From positions 4,650,001 through 4,714,000 of the forward strand of contig NZ_JAJSOO010000001.1 of NCBI RefSeq assembly GCF_029428875.1: a stretch of 64,000 bases of DNA, read 5' to 3'. The position numbers were made by a program, and so were the translations under genes. Positions 51,729-60,822 of the stretch are shown one piece after another; positions within the stretch are counted from its first letter, which is position 1, and every line of letters starts with the position of its first letter. Source of the stretch: Streptomyces sp. JH34 (GTDB lineage Bacteria > Actinomycetota > Actinomycetes > Streptomycetales > Streptomycetaceae). The notes beneath the pieces were generated by a model, which saw nothing but the letters and a program-made list of their open reading frames with translations, ran no database searches and was not told the DNA's origin.

Positions 51729-52964
51729 TTACGCCGAGGGCCAGGAGAGCGAGATCCGGCTGTGCACCTTGTCGATGACCCGGTCGGCCGGGATCTGGTC
51801 ATCGAGGGTGCTGGCCGGATAGACCCGGATGACCGGGCTGGGGCCGCCGCGCCGGTGGGCCTCCCAGTCGCGGAGCACGTCGGCGATCTGGTCGGCGAAC
51901 TGCTCCGCGTCCGGGCCGAGGGCATGCACGCCGTACTCCAGGTGCTTGTTGTCCTCGGTGCGGCGGGTGACGAGGTAGGCGAAGGTGTCGTCCTCGACGG
52001 CCGCGAGGGCGAATCGCTTGTTCACGGGGGCGACCAGCCCCGAGTCCGAGTTCTCATCGACGGCCATCGTGCAGAAGCCCGGCAGAGAGATCGCCATCGC
52101 CATCTGAAGGGTGTCGATGAGTTCCTGGATGCGAACAGTGACGCCGGTCCACAGTTCGTGGCGCGGAAACGTGACGGCGTTGTCGAGCCGGTGCGGGTCG
52201 GCCGGCAGGCCGTCATCGAACTTGAGCCCGATCTCCGGGGTGCCGTTGACCAGGAGGAGTTCTTCCCGGTGGGCGGTCGAGCCCTGCATCGGGACGAAGC
52301 CGCAGATCCGCGCCGACTCGCTTTCCAGATAGGGACCGTGCTCGCCCGTGACCTGGATGAAGGCGACCGACCGGGTCAGGCCGCGCATCCGCAGCGGGAC
52401 GATGAGCCGGCCGCCCTGCCTGAGCTGCGCGGTCCACGCCGGGGAGACGTCCCAGGCCCCGGCGGTCACCATCACGACGTCGACCTCACCGAGGTCCGGG
52501 ATGGGCTCGGCGGCGTCGGCGGTGACGACGTGAACTCGGCCGAAGCCGTGCTCGTTCAGGAGCTGGCGCGCGAGAGCGGTGACGACGGGGTCGATGTCCA
52601 CGGTGACGACTTCACCGTCCTCGCCGACGAGTTCGGCGAGGTAGGCCGCGTTCAGCCCGCCCGAGCCGATCTCCAACACCCGCATGCCGGGCTTCACCTG
52701 GGCCTGCTCCAGCATCATGGCCTGGATCTGCGGGGCGGAGACGGAACTGAGTTGCACACCGTGCTCGTCCGTTTTGGTGATCACGGCAGCGTACGCGTCG
52801 TACGCCCTGTCCAGAGGGGTGTTGGGCGTGAACTCGTGCCGGGGCACCTTGCGCATGGCCGCTTCGATCTCCGGGGAGGAGATGTTGCCGTCCGCGCGCA
52901 GTTCGTCCACCACCTTGTTCCGCAGACGGGTTGCCTCGTCGGGCTCGACGGTCATGTTCGTCAT
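51729..52964 (-). CDS. PCMT-like O-methyltransferase of the FxLD lanthipeptide system
   Basis: 411 residues from ATG 52964 (AAGGAAG upstream). The N-terminal half is a protein-L-isoaspartate methyltransferase fold: VPRHEFTPNTPLDRAYDAYAA, SVSAPQIQAMMLEQAQVKPG, MRVLEIGSGGLNAAYLAELVG, VVTVDIDP. The C-terminal half is the extension found in lanthipeptide (LanS-type) enzymes. By family knowledge it methylates an Asp in the modified core, which then forms succinimide and isoaspartate. It is the first gene of the lanthipeptide operon. Confidence 0.9.
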   Translation of the reverse strand: MTNMTVEPDEATRLRNKVVDELRADGNISSPEIEAAMRKVPRHEFTPNTPLDRAYDAYAAVITKTDEHGVQLSSVSAPQIQAMMLEQAQVKPGMRVLEIGSGGLNAAYLAELVGEDGEVVTVDIDPVVTALARQLLNEHGFGRVHVVTADAAEPIPDLGEVDVVMVTAGAWDVSPAWTAQLRQGGRLIVPLRMRGLTRSVAFIQVTGEHGPYLESESARICGFVPMQGSTAHREELLLVNGTPEIGLKFDDGLPADPHRLDNAVTFPRHELWTGVTVRIQELIDTLQMAMAISLPGFCTMAVDENSDSGLVAPVNKRFALAAVEDDTFAYLVTRRTEDNKHLEYGVHALGPDAEQFADQIADVLRDWEAHRRGGPSPVIRVYPASTLDDQIPADRVIDKVHSRISLSWPSA

Positions 52965-53168
52965 GGACTTCCTTCGGTCGCTCGTGTTCGGGGGAGGAAG
53001 GCCGACACCGCGTTCGGTGGGCCGGGAGATTGTTGGTGAACGCTCTCCGTTCTCGTCGGACCGCCGAAGTCCGGCGGTGTTGTGCCGGGCGACGTGTGAG
53101 CGCTCGCGCGCCGGTGGTGAGCCGCCCGACAGTCCCGTCTGTACCACTCAGGACCGCCGGGCGGCCGT

Positions 53169-53834
53169 CTATGCGGCGGGTACGAGGTCGTCCAGCTCGA
53201 CGACCTCGTAGTCGTGTAGTTCGCGCACGAGTTGGCTTGCCAGGAACCAGCCCAACTGCGAGTGCCCGTACGCCACGGGCGCGTCGTCGTCCTCGGCAGG
53301 AAGCGGCTCCAGGCCGGTGGCGGTGAGGCGGTATCGGGAGCCGATGACACCCCAGACCGATGTCGCCCCCGCGAGGAAGGCGACGTGCCCCTTCCGTAGA
53401 TGCGGGCACAGCTCGACGGCCGGTCGCACGTGCTCCAGGCACACCGGCGGCTGGGCCGTCCTCACCGGCTCACCGGGGCGATGAGACGGGTGTTCCGCGG
53501 CTCCGGCCAGGAAGACGTACCCCCGGACGGTTTCGGCCGGACAGAAGCTGATCTGGCAGCGAAGCTGCTGCATGGCTACCCGCTGCCGGGCGGGGTTGAC
53601 CAAGCGCCACTGCGGCTTGCCCGCCGGCCTCCCGGCAGTGTTGAGCGACTGGGAACACCGGGCCCACAGCTCACCGCGCGGGCCCCGGTCGGCCGGAGTC
53701 TCGTCGTGGTAAGCGAGACCTACGGCGCCGAAGACGTTCATGCGCAGCGTGAGCTCCGACTCCAGCGCGCCGTACTCACCCTCCCGGGAAGTGATGTACG
53801 GGACGAGTCTCGGTGCTGCGCTGGACCGCCTCAC
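53169..53834 (-). CDS. Conserved actinobacterial hypothetical protein
   Basis: 221 residues from GTG 53834, which overlaps the upstream gene stop. Segments SAAPRLVPYITSREGEYGAL, LWARCSQSLNTAGRPAGKPQWRLVNP (in parts), ARQRVAMQQLRCQISFCPA and PPVCLEHVRPAVELCPHL recur in many Streptomyces proteins found beside XRE regulators and DUF5999/DUF6415 genes. Several Cys and His residues could bind metal. No function is established to my knowledge. Confidence 0.75.
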   Translation of the reverse strand: MRRSSAAPRLVPYITSREGEYGALESELTLRMNVFGAVGLAYHDETPADRGPRGELWARCSQSLNTAGRPAGKPQWRLVNPARQRVAMQQLRCQISFCPAETVRGYVFLAGAAEHPSHRPGEPVRTAQPPVCLEHVRPAVELCPHLRKGHVAFLAGATSVWGVIGSRYRLTATGLEPLPAEDDDAPVAYGHSQLGWFLASQLVRELHDYEVVELDDLVPAA

Positions 53835-54031
53835 GCTGCTGCCCTCGCCCTGTCGAGGGACCGGTGCGGGGCGATCACACGGCCGTCGGGGAGGAGTTCG
53901 CCCGTGTCCTCGAAGACAAGCACTCCGTTGCACAGCAGGCTCCAGCCCTGCTCAGGGCGGTGCGCGACGGGGCGCGCGGCCTCCCTGTCGGGAGCCTCGG
54001 CCACGGGGCACAGCGGGTTGTGCGCACACAT
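53831..54031 (-). CDS. DUF5999 family protein
   Basis: A 66-residue protein starting CAHNPLCPVAEAPDREAA with two nearby cysteines. QGWSLLCNGVLVFEDTGELLPDG follows, the recognisable DUF5999 pattern of Streptomyces. The role is unknown. The stop overlaps the GTG of the next gene (GTGA), so both are co-translated. Confidence 0.82.
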   Translation of the reverse strand: MCAHNPLCPVAEAPDREAARPVAHRPEQGWSLLCNGVLVFEDTGELLPDGRVIAPHRSLDRARAAA

Positions 54032-54365
54032 GGTGCTCGTCCTCTCGGGTGGGAAGTCGGGCCCTCTTCGGCGGGCTACGGTGCCGTGGGGGAACACGGA
54101 ACGGAGATGGCCGAAGAGGGAGTGGTGGGGCGCCGCTGCATGAAGTCGGTGATGGCTGTTTCGCTGTAGCCGTAGAAGCCGACCAAGGGCGGTGACGCTG
54201 CGTTCGCCCCGGAGCATCGGTGGCTTCTCTCCCCACTCGATAACGGGGCGGGCGTCCGGAACGGGGCAGGCGTCCGGGCAGGACGAGCCGAAGTCGTACG
54301 CGTCTCGCGGAAGGGCTGCCGCCGTTGCGGTCACGACGGGTGTCTGACGGTGCTGGGGTTGTGTA
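54032..54365. other. Intergenic region
   Basis: A 334-bp gap between same-strand genes. No gene is supported; it probably contains the promoter of the DUF5999 unit. Confidence 0.35.
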
Positions 54366-54818
54366 TCACTCCGCCCCCGTGATGTAGCGGGCTTCGATCA
54401 GCTCTTCGACCAGGTCGGAGGTCACGAAGGCCAGGCGACGTGCAAGGCCGACAGCCTGCCGATGTGCGGCCGGCGTTCGCTCGCCCCTCAAGGGGAGCCC
54501 TCGTTCAGCGAGCTGGACCATCGCCCGAGTGGGCGGAAACTGCTCGTCCGCGACGGCGATGTCGCTGAGCTGCTTCAAGTGGCTGCGGAGACGGTCGATC
54601 AAGGCGCCGGTCGTCGTGACCGACGGCAGCTGATTGCCGATTGCCGTGTCGAGGTCGTCGAAGACTTCCTCGACATCGAGCGGACTCGAGTCCTTGATCC
54701 GCTCCAGGACGGACCTCAAGCCCTCTGCATCGAGTGGAGGTGTCCACTGCGGGATGCTCGGCTCGTCGGCCGGCGGAGGAACCACGTCGTTGTCCGGGAC
54801 CAGAGCAGTGAGGGACAT
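54366..54818 (-). CDS. DUF6415-like protein
   Basis: A 150-residue helical soluble protein: acidic Pro-rich start, then LLER-type helices (LRSVLERIKDSSPLDVEEVF, LIDRLRSHLKQLSDIA), ending with HRQAVGLARRLAFVTSDLVEELIEARY. This matches my recollection of DUF6415 (annotated as natural product biosynthesis proteins) in Streptomyces accessory clusters. The function is not defined. Confidence 0.65.
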   Translation of the reverse strand: MSLTALVPDNDVVPPPADEPSIPQWTPPLDAEGLRSVLERIKDSSPLDVEEVFDDLDTAIGNQLPSVTTTGALIDRLRSHLKQLSDIAVADEQFPPTRAMVQLAERGLPLRGERTPAAHRQAVGLARRLAFVTSDLVEELIEARYITGAE

Positions 54819-54857
54819 CGGAACTCCTGTAGAGGGCCAAGTGCCGGCCGTGGGGGG

Positions 54858-55331
54858 TTAGAAGTGTTCGGGGGTTTCCGGGGTTCCGATGAAGACCCAC
54901 ACGTCCTTGCCCCCTGGGGTCACGGATACGGACGTGTCGTCGGCCAGGGCGCGTAGCAACAACAGCCCGCGCCCCTCCTCGGCCAGGGGGCCCGGAGACG
55001 CGTACACGGGCGGGCAAGGGTCCTGGTCGCGGACGACAGCGGTGACTCCGTCCGGCACCTTCTGGAGGAGCAGGCTGGCCATCCGGCATCCGTCGGTGTC
55101 CGCCACCGTGTGCTGCAAGACGTTGGTGATCAGTTCGTTGACCACGGTCAGCGTGCGGTGCGCAGTGCTGTCGTCGATACGCCACCAGCAAAGGTGCGCC
55201 GCGACGATGCTCCTGACGGTTCCCAGATCTTCGGCCCGGACTTCGAAACGCATGTCGAGTTGACCGCCCACGCTTCTGGACGTGGCTCGAACAGAAGCGT
55301 CCCGGTCACGGGTGCCGACGAGTAGGTCCAT
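54858..55331 (-). CDS. HATPase_c ATP-binding regulatory protein (RsbW/anti-sigma-like)
   Basis: A 157-residue single GHKL ATPase domain. The N-box is VVNELITNVLQHT, followed by AVVRDQDPCPPVY and EEGRGLLLLRALAD (G box). Streptomyces has many such stand-alone kinases, related to anti-sigma factors. There is no sigma or anti-anti-sigma gene nearby. It is divergent from the XRE-TPR regulator at 55495. Confidence 0.82.
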   Translation of the reverse strand: MDLLVGTRDRDASVRATSRSVGGQLDMRFEVRAEDLGTVRSIVAAHLCWWRIDDSTAHRTLTVVNELITNVLQHTVADTDGCRMASLLLQKVPDGVTAVVRDQDPCPPVYASPGPLAEEGRGLLLLRALADDTSVSVTPGGKDVWVFIGTPETPEHF

Positions 55332-55494
55332 CGCTGCTTCCTCCGTTCTGCCAGAACCCCTTCAGCAGGGGTGGGTTGCGGTGTGTACTGGACTGGAACC
55401 GGTCAGCAACCATTTAGGCAGAGCACACCGAGAGCGTGCAGAGCCTGATGCCGACAGATGAGAAGTTCGGCATCAACGACTTCGGGGACAGAAC

Positions 55495-56898
55495 ATGCCG
55501 CAGCCAATGAAGCAGCTCGATCCGGGCGCCTCCCCCCAGGAGTGGTTCGGCAACGAGCTGCGCAACCTGCGTCTGGAGCACGGGCTGTCGGCCAAGGCAC
55601 TGGGGCGGTTGGTGCAGGTCAGCGACGACATGATCTTGTCGATCGAGAAGGGGAAATATCCAAGCTGCCGGCGCGACGTGGCTCAACGGCTCGATGATGT
55701 CCTCCGTACGGGAGGGCTGTTCGACCGGGCGTGGCCGATGGCCTTCGGTATCCGCGATGCCGACAGAAAGCGCGCTGATGCCGATAAGACATCCACGGGA
55801 AGTGGGGAGAGCTCCGCTCAGGTGCCGGCAGGCCGCATCCTGGGCAGAGACGAACCGACTTTTCGCCCTGGGAGCCATGAGCCCGTGATTCGACGCTCGT
55901 TCCTCCAACTCGGTGGCCTCGCCGCCATCGCGCCCCTCGACCTCACCGAGATCTTCGCCCCCGCCGAGCTGACTCTCCCGGCGAACGTCAACCCCGGCCA
56001 CGTCGACCAGGTCCTGGCCGCAGCCACCGCCATCAGCGGCATGGACAACGAGCTGGGGGGCGGCGGCATGGTGCGTGACGTAGCCAGCCGAGCGATGCAG
56101 TGGTCGGCCGGCCTCCTCCAGGCCCAGTTCCCTGAGCACCTGCGAACCGAACTGTTCGCCTCTGTGTCGCGACTCGGGATCGTGGTGGGTGCCTCCGCGT
56201 TCGACGCCTACCACCACGATGACGCCACCCGGACGTTCCGGTTCGCAGCAGACTGCGCCGAGGAGGCTGGCGACTGGCATCTACGGGCCAAGACGTACTC
56301 GTTCCTCGCCCGGCAGGCCGTATGGATCGGAGCCCCCGACGACGGCCTGACCTACGCCGAGAAGGGACTCGTACGCGCCGACCGGTTGTCCGCGACAGAG
56401 CAGGCGATGCTTCACGCGGCACGGGCCAGGGCTTTCGGGAAAATGGGTAACGTGCGCGACACCATGGCGGCCGTCGGCGCCGCGGATGAAGCGTTCGCCC
56501 GGGCCCGGCCTGCCGAAGAGGCGCCGTGGATGGCCTATTACGACGAGGCGCAGCACAACGGGGACACAGCCCACGCCCTGTTCGATCTCGCCATCCTCGC
56601 CGGACAGGACCCGGGCCGGGCAGCCCGCCGATTCGGCACAGCGGTGAAGGGACACACCGACGCCTACAAGCGATCCCGTGCGATCTCGCGTACCAAACTG
56701 GCCTCCCTGATCATGGCCAAGGGCGACCCCCGCCAGGCAGCGGCACTCGGCCACGAGGCCCTGGACGAGGTAGGCCGACTCACCTCCCGGCGAGCGGCCG
56801 ACGACCTACGGCAGCTCGGCCGTTTCGCCTCGAAGCATCAGACGGTCCAAGAGGCTATCGGGCTGCGCGAGCGGATCGCCGCTACGGTTTCCGCATGA
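55495..56898 (+). CDS. XRE-type regulator with TPR-like C-terminus
   Basis: 467 residues. The HTH is at about residues 18-65 (ELRNLRLEHGLSAKALGRLVQVSDDMILSIEKGK). A hydrophobic segment (FLQLGGLAAIAPLDL) lies near 137-152, followed by TPR-like helices. It is built like the regulator at 16027-17379. Such proteins pair with adjacent accessory operons. The kinase-like gene that follows overlaps its stop (ATGA). Confidence 0.82.
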   Translation: MPQPMKQLDPGASPQEWFGNELRNLRLEHGLSAKALGRLVQVSDDMILSIEKGKYPSCRRDVAQRLDDVLRTGGLFDRAWPMAFGIRDADRKRADADKTSTGSGESSAQVPAGRILGRDEPTFRPGSHEPVIRRSFLQLGGLAAIAPLDLTEIFAPAELTLPANVNPGHVDQVLAAATAISGMDNELGGGGMVRDVASRAMQWSAGLLQAQFPEHLRTELFASVSRLGIVVGASAFDAYHHDDATRTFRFAADCAEEAGDWHLRAKTYSFLARQAVWIGAPDDGLTYAEKGLVRADRLSATEQAMLHAARARAFGKMGNVRDTMAAVGAADEAFARARPAEEAPWMAYYDEAQHNGDTAHALFDLAILAGQDPGRAARRFGTAVKGHTDAYKRSRAISRTKLASLIMAKGDPRQAAALGHEALDEVGRLTSRRAADDLRQLGRFASKHQTVQEAIGLRERIAATVSA

Positions 56899-57782
56899 CT
56901 TCTCCGGCAGCCGCCCCTGCGCGTCACGTCCTGGAGCAGGCATGTTCCGCAGTCGGACTGGATTCCGTCGGGGCGGAACCGCTACGGCTGGCCGAGAACC
57001 AGATATGGCGGCTACCGGGCCGGCAGGTGATCGTGCGGATATCACGGGCGGGCCAGAGCGACGCGGCGGCCCGTGAGGTCCGCGTCGCGCGTTGGCTCGC
57101 CCAGGAGAACGTCGCGGCTGTTCGCTTGGCCGACGTGAAGCAGCCGGTCGAGATTGACGGCAGGCCTGTGACGTTCTGGGCGGAACTTCCACCACAACAG
57201 CACGGTTCCGTTGAGGACGTCGCCCAACTCCTGGCGAGGCTCCACTCCTTGCCCCTGCCAGACATAGAGCTGGGGCATCTCGATCCCTTCGTCCGGGTCG
57301 GAGAACGACTGCAAGCGGCCACTACGATCCGGGACGACGACAGGGAGTGGCTGCACGGACTCCACCGCGACCTCGCGGCGGCCTGGGCCGAGCGGCCGGC
57401 CGGCCTCCCCGACCGGGCTGTGCACGGCGACGCTTGGCCCGGCAACTTCGTCCGCACGGCCGACGGGGTCCTGATGATGGACCTGGAGCGCTTCTCCGTG
57501 GGGCCTCCGGAGTGGGATCTCGTATCCACCGCAGTGCGGGCGAAGACCACTGGCGCGGTCACCATGCGCGAGTACGACCAGTTCTGTGCGACCTACGGCC
57601 ACGACGTCACGGCGTGGGAGGGCTATCCCATCCTCGCGCGCGCTCGGGAGCTGCGGATGACGACGTACGCAGCACAGCACGCGGCCGCCAACGAAGAATG
57701 GATCAGCCAAGCGCAGTACCGGATCGACTGCCTGCGTGGTCGATCCGGTCCGAGGCCGTGGACGTGGACGGGAATCCTCTGA
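56895..57782 (+). CDS. Aminoglycoside phosphotransferase-fold kinase
   Basis: A 295-residue protein. The Brenner-type motif is AVHGDAWPGNF, with the metal-binding DLERFSVGPPEWDL downstream. The N-lobe has IWRLPGRQVIVRISRAGQ and EVRVARWLAQENV. Residues for ATP transfer look intact, but the substrate could be an antibiotic, a sugar or choline-like compound. It is translationally coupled to the XRE-TPR gene (ATGA overlap). Confidence 0.85.
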   Translation: MTSPAAAPARHVLEQACSAVGLDSVGAEPLRLAENQIWRLPGRQVIVRISRAGQSDAAAREVRVARWLAQENVAAVRLADVKQPVEIDGRPVTFWAELPPQQHGSVEDVAQLLARLHSLPLPDIELGHLDPFVRVGERLQAATTIRDDDREWLHGLHRDLAAAWAERPAGLPDRAVHGDAWPGNFVRTADGVLMMDLERFSVGPPEWDLVSTAVRAKTTGAVTMREYDQFCATYGHDVTAWEGYPILARARELRMTTYAAQHAAANEEWISQAQYRIDCLRGRSGPRPWTWTGIL

Positions 57783-57907
57783 TCAGGATGTTCGCCGACT
57801 CGCTGCCGGGGTCAGCTCGGCGGCGCGAATCGGGCCTGTGCTGGCGGCGTGATGACACACCTCGCGCTCGTCGAGTTGTACGAGCCGGCCCGCTCACCGA
57901 GACCGCG

Positions 57908-58492
57908 CTACCTGAGAAGCCCGAACGTCACGGCAGCGGCAACTCCGCCCAGCAGGGCACCGACGATGGTCTGCGCGACCGTGTGGTCCCGGAGCTGGAC
58001 ACGGGACCACCCGATTGCGGCGACGACTAGGGCGAGGGCGGCCAGGGGCGGCCCGAAGGCGAGTGTCAGGATCGTGGCCACTCCACCGGCGACGGCCGTG
58101 TGGACCGAGACCTTCCACCAGACGGTGACCACCATGGTGGCCGCCAGGCCGACGAGCATGGCGATGACCAGAGCGAAGAGTTCACGCGGAGCGTCGAAGA
58201 CGACCTGGATCAGGATGCCTACGAGCACGGAGACCATGGTCGCCGTGAGTGGGACGGCACGCTGGGACCGGACCTTGACGTGCTTGTCCGTCCAGGACCC
58301 GCGTTTCACGCCGAACAGGATGACGGCGAAGGGAATTCCGCCGCAGAACAATGCGGCGAGAAGCCCCCAAGCGAGCCCTTCGAGGCTTCCCGTGCTGTGC
58401 CAGCCGATGATCAGCAGGATGGCTATCACGAGGTAAGCCGGCGCAAGGGTGTCGGTGACTGTACGGGCTAGACGAGTGGACGTGAGTTTCAT
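57908..58492 (-). CDS. PAP2-like membrane protein with altered active site
   Basis: A 194-residue protein with about six membrane helices. PAP2 motifs are recognisable but changed: KVRSQRAVPL in place of KxxxxxxRP, KVSVHTAVAGG in place of PSGH, and SRVQLRDHTVAQTIVG for SRx5Hx3D with Gln instead of Asp. It may be a phosphatase subfamily or a non-catalytic lipid-binding form. Its ATG overlaps the stop of the MAB_1171c-type gene (ATGA). It ends the minus-strand operon that starts at 60822. Confidence 0.7.
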   Translation of the reverse strand: MKLTSTRLARTVTDTLAPAYLVIAILLIIGWHSTGSLEGLAWGLLAALFCGGIPFAVILFGVKRGSWTDKHVKVRSQRAVPLTATMVSVLVGILIQVVFDAPRELFALVIAMLVGLAATMVVTVWWKVSVHTAVAGGVATILTLAFGPPLAALALVVAAIGWSRVQLRDHTVAQTIVGALLGGVAAAVTFGLLR

Positions 58493-59661
58493 CCTGAACT
58501 CCGGGCGGAGGCGAATTCTCGAACAAGTGCTGATTCGTAGGCTGTTGCCAGGTGCCGCAAGGCTTCGACTTCGCTGCGAAGGTCCTTGCCGCCACTGGCC
58601 GGGGCTGTGTGCTCACCCACGCGGGCATCTCCGTTTTCCCGTGCCTCCTTGGCCCTGGCGATCCAGCACGCTTCGGCGTATATCTCGGCCTGGGCGCCTA
58701 TGAGGCCCTTCTCCGCGACATAGCGTGCGGCCTCCGACCGTAGGGTCGGGGAGGCATGATCTCCGAGATCCAGAATCGCGTCTCGGATCTCTATCCCCCG
58801 TCGATACAGACGACGGCGGGTGTGGCGGAAAAGAAGAGCATCCGCTCGCCTGCTGCGCGGTGGATCGAGACGAACTGAAGGGACAGCGGCAGTGAGCTCG
58901 AGCCAGAGAGGATAGAGCCGTGTGAGAGCGAGATGCGCGCGGCCCCATTGATGGAGCCGGCGGACGACCGGCAAGGTGGATCCGGCGAGGATGAAGACCA
59001 ATGCCCCGAACAAGAGGACGCTGCTGACGTTTTCATCAGTCCGCGGGGATAGCGGTGTCAGGCCGACGTAACGAAGCGTCAAGGCCAGTACGCGGTGCCC
59101 CGCGTACACGATGCCCAGCGCCGTTCCCATGCCGGTGATCCGAAGTCCGCGCCCCAGGAGGCCCGCCCCCGGGAGGCGGCCCCATCGTCGGCACAGTCGA
59201 GTGGCACTGACGAGAGCCGTACCGAGATAACTGGACCAGATGACGCCGTAGACGGCGATACGCCAGTCGTCGGCGAAGTCGGTGAGGAGGTCGGTGGCTT
59301 CCCTGGGCTGCGGAGCGGCGAAGAACAGCAGGGTCAGACCGGCTCCTGCGGCAAGAGGGACGACGATGCGCGGACGTGATCCGCGGAGCGAGGTGGCCTG
59401 CTCCTGTGCAACGTCATACACGAAGGTCAGTACGGCGTAGGCGGCCGTGATGCCTGCCAGGTGCTTGCAGAGGGTCGCCACGTTGTGGATCCCCAGCCAG
59501 GAATCCAGAGCCGATGAGACACCGTCCGGACGGATGGTCATGGCTATGGACAGCGCGAAGAACGCCACCCAAAGAGCGCGCTTCGCCGGAACATGCCAGG
59601 CGGCCGGCGCGCGCCACACCGTGACGATCCACAGGAGGGCTGCGGGAATGAGGGAGACCAT
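58489..59661 (-). CDS. MAB_1171c-type putative transporter / membrane protein
   Basis: A 390-residue protein. The N-terminal 230 residues hold about seven hydrophobic helices (SLIPAALLWIVTVWRAP, GITAAYAVLTFVYDVA, VVPLAAGAGLTLLFFAAP). The C-terminal ~160 residues are cytoplasmic and helical (LTRLYPLWLELTAAVPSVRL, RRLYRRGIEIRDAILDL). This matches the MAB_1171c family known from actinobacterial accessory regions, for which no function is established to my knowledge. It is coupled to the PAP2-like gene and sits four bases downstream of the ImmA-like gene. Confidence 0.75.
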   Translation of the reverse strand: MVSLIPAALLWIVTVWRAPAAWHVPAKRALWVAFFALSIAMTIRPDGVSSALDSWLGIHNVATLCKHLAGITAAYAVLTFVYDVAQEQATSLRGSRPRIVVPLAAGAGLTLLFFAAPQPREATDLLTDFADDWRIAVYGVIWSSYLGTALVSATRLCRRWGRLPGAGLLGRGLRITGMGTALGIVYAGHRVLALTLRYVGLTPLSPRTDENVSSVLLFGALVFILAGSTLPVVRRLHQWGRAHLALTRLYPLWLELTAAVPSVRLDPPRSRRADALLFRHTRRRLYRRGIEIRDAILDLGDHASPTLRSEAARYVAEKGLIGAQAEIYAEACWIARAKEARENGDARVGEHTAPASGGKDLRSEVEALRHLATAYESALVREFASARSSG

Positions 59662-59665
59662 CAGA

Positions 59666-60193
59666 TCAGGAGTCGCTCAGCGCGTCGTCGAGGCGTTGCA
59701 GGACGGGGTCGCTTCGGGTCTCGTTCGGGGAGAACAAGTTGGCTTTCCTGGCAAGGAGGTCGGCGAGCTGCTCGGCGGCTCGCTCATCCTCCGTGTTGTA
59801 ACTGGCCCGCCCGAGCACACTTTTCACAGCTGATGAGTCAACCCGCTTGAAAAGATGCGCCATTCGTTCAACCTGCAACGAAGTGTGTTCCAGCAGCATG
59901 TGACTTATTTCGTGGAGGACGATGTGTGTGCGATGAAGCGGGGAAGTCGATTCCTCGTGGAAAATGTGATCGGCTCGCTCTGTGGCGATCCAGGCCCCGC
60001 AGGGAACTCCGCTGGACGTGATTCCCGGAGTGCTGTGAAGGTATACGGGGCGTCCACGTTGCGCGGACAGCATCTCGCAGAAGGTCTGTACGTCAAACGG
60101 GTCGGGGATCTCTGTCGTGGCGAGCAAGCCTTTGTGCTTCGGGGATTTTGCCGCGCTGCTGCCCACCCGACCGAAGTGACTGCGCAGGTTCAA
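59666..60193 (-). CDS. ImmA/IrrE-like metallopeptidase-domain protein
   Basis: A 175-residue protein with a zinc motif THIVLHEISHMLLEHT (HExxH) and a downstream Glu in TEDERAAEQLADLLARKA, as in ImmA/IrrE (COG2856) proteins. The TTG at 60193 has GGAG seven bases upstream. The XRE-type gene lies 200 bp upstream on the same strand, giving a split repressor/anti-repressor pair of the kind seen in ICEBs1 and CBASS regulation. Confidence 0.78.
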   Translation of the reverse strand: MNLRSHFGRVGSSAAKSPKHKGLLATTEIPDPFDVQTFCEMLSAQRGRPVYLHSTPGITSSGVPCGAWIATERADHIFHEESTSPLHRTHIVLHEISHMLLEHTSLQVERMAHLFKRVDSSAVKSVLGRASYNTEDERAAEQLADLLARKANLFSPNETRSDPVLQRLDDALSDS

Positions 60194-60393
60194 CGTAATG
60201 CTCCGGTTCGATGTCTTACCGAAGCGTTCTTCGGCCGAATCACGATACGACAGTGATCGCGCTCGAATGGGCGGGGGGAATGCGGAGGCCGGCCGTTACT
60301 GATCTGGTGTCAGTTGATCAAGCTTGAAAATGGTGCATAGTGCGTCTTTTTGGCGTTGATCTTTGTGATGCGGAATCGGCGTGGTGACGACCG

Positions 60394-60822
60394 TCACGCG
60401 CTCGGTTTCTCGGGGTCGTCATGAAGCCCCTCCAGTGCGCGCGCCCTTTCGATGAATCCGCTGATCGTCGAGAGCGTTTCAGTCGACAGGCCGGCGGCAC
60501 GCAGGGCCACGGCGCGGACGTCGGCGTCCCGCATGGTCGTCAGGAGGGCCAGCTCGGCTTCGATCTGCTCCGACTCCTTGGCGTCGAAGAAGTACGCCGG
60601 AGGTACGCCGAAGAAGGTGGCCAACGCTCTGATCGTTTCCAGCTTCGGGTTGCGGTTGGAGCCGGTCCGAAGCTGCTGAATGGCGCTGGCCGAGATGGAT
60701 GTCCCCGTGCTCTCCCGAATGCCGGCGGACACCTCGGCGTAGGTGTACGGCCCGCGCCCCTTGGGGTGCATGTCTCTGAAGAGCCGGTCGAGCAGTTCCG
60801 CGAACTGCCGCTCTGTGGTCAT
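60394..60822 (-). CDS. XRE-family DNA-binding protein
   Basis: 142 residues from ATG 60822. The HTH covers about residues 26-70 (YTYAEVSAGIRESTGTSISASAIQQLRTGSNRNPKLETIRALATFFGVPPAYF, quoted in parts). The helical C-terminus contains ALRAAGLSTETLSTISGFIE. It resembles Streptomyces/mycobacterial repressors that precede ImmA-like and MAB_1171c genes. It probably represses the operon 60822-57908. Confidence 0.8.
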   Translation of the reverse strand: MTTERQFAELLDRLFRDMHPKGRGPYTYAEVSAGIRESTGTSISASAIQQLRTGSNRNPKLETIRALATFFGVPPAYFFDAKESEQIEAELALLTTMRDADVRAVALRAAGLSTETLSTISGFIERARALEGLHDDPEKPSA

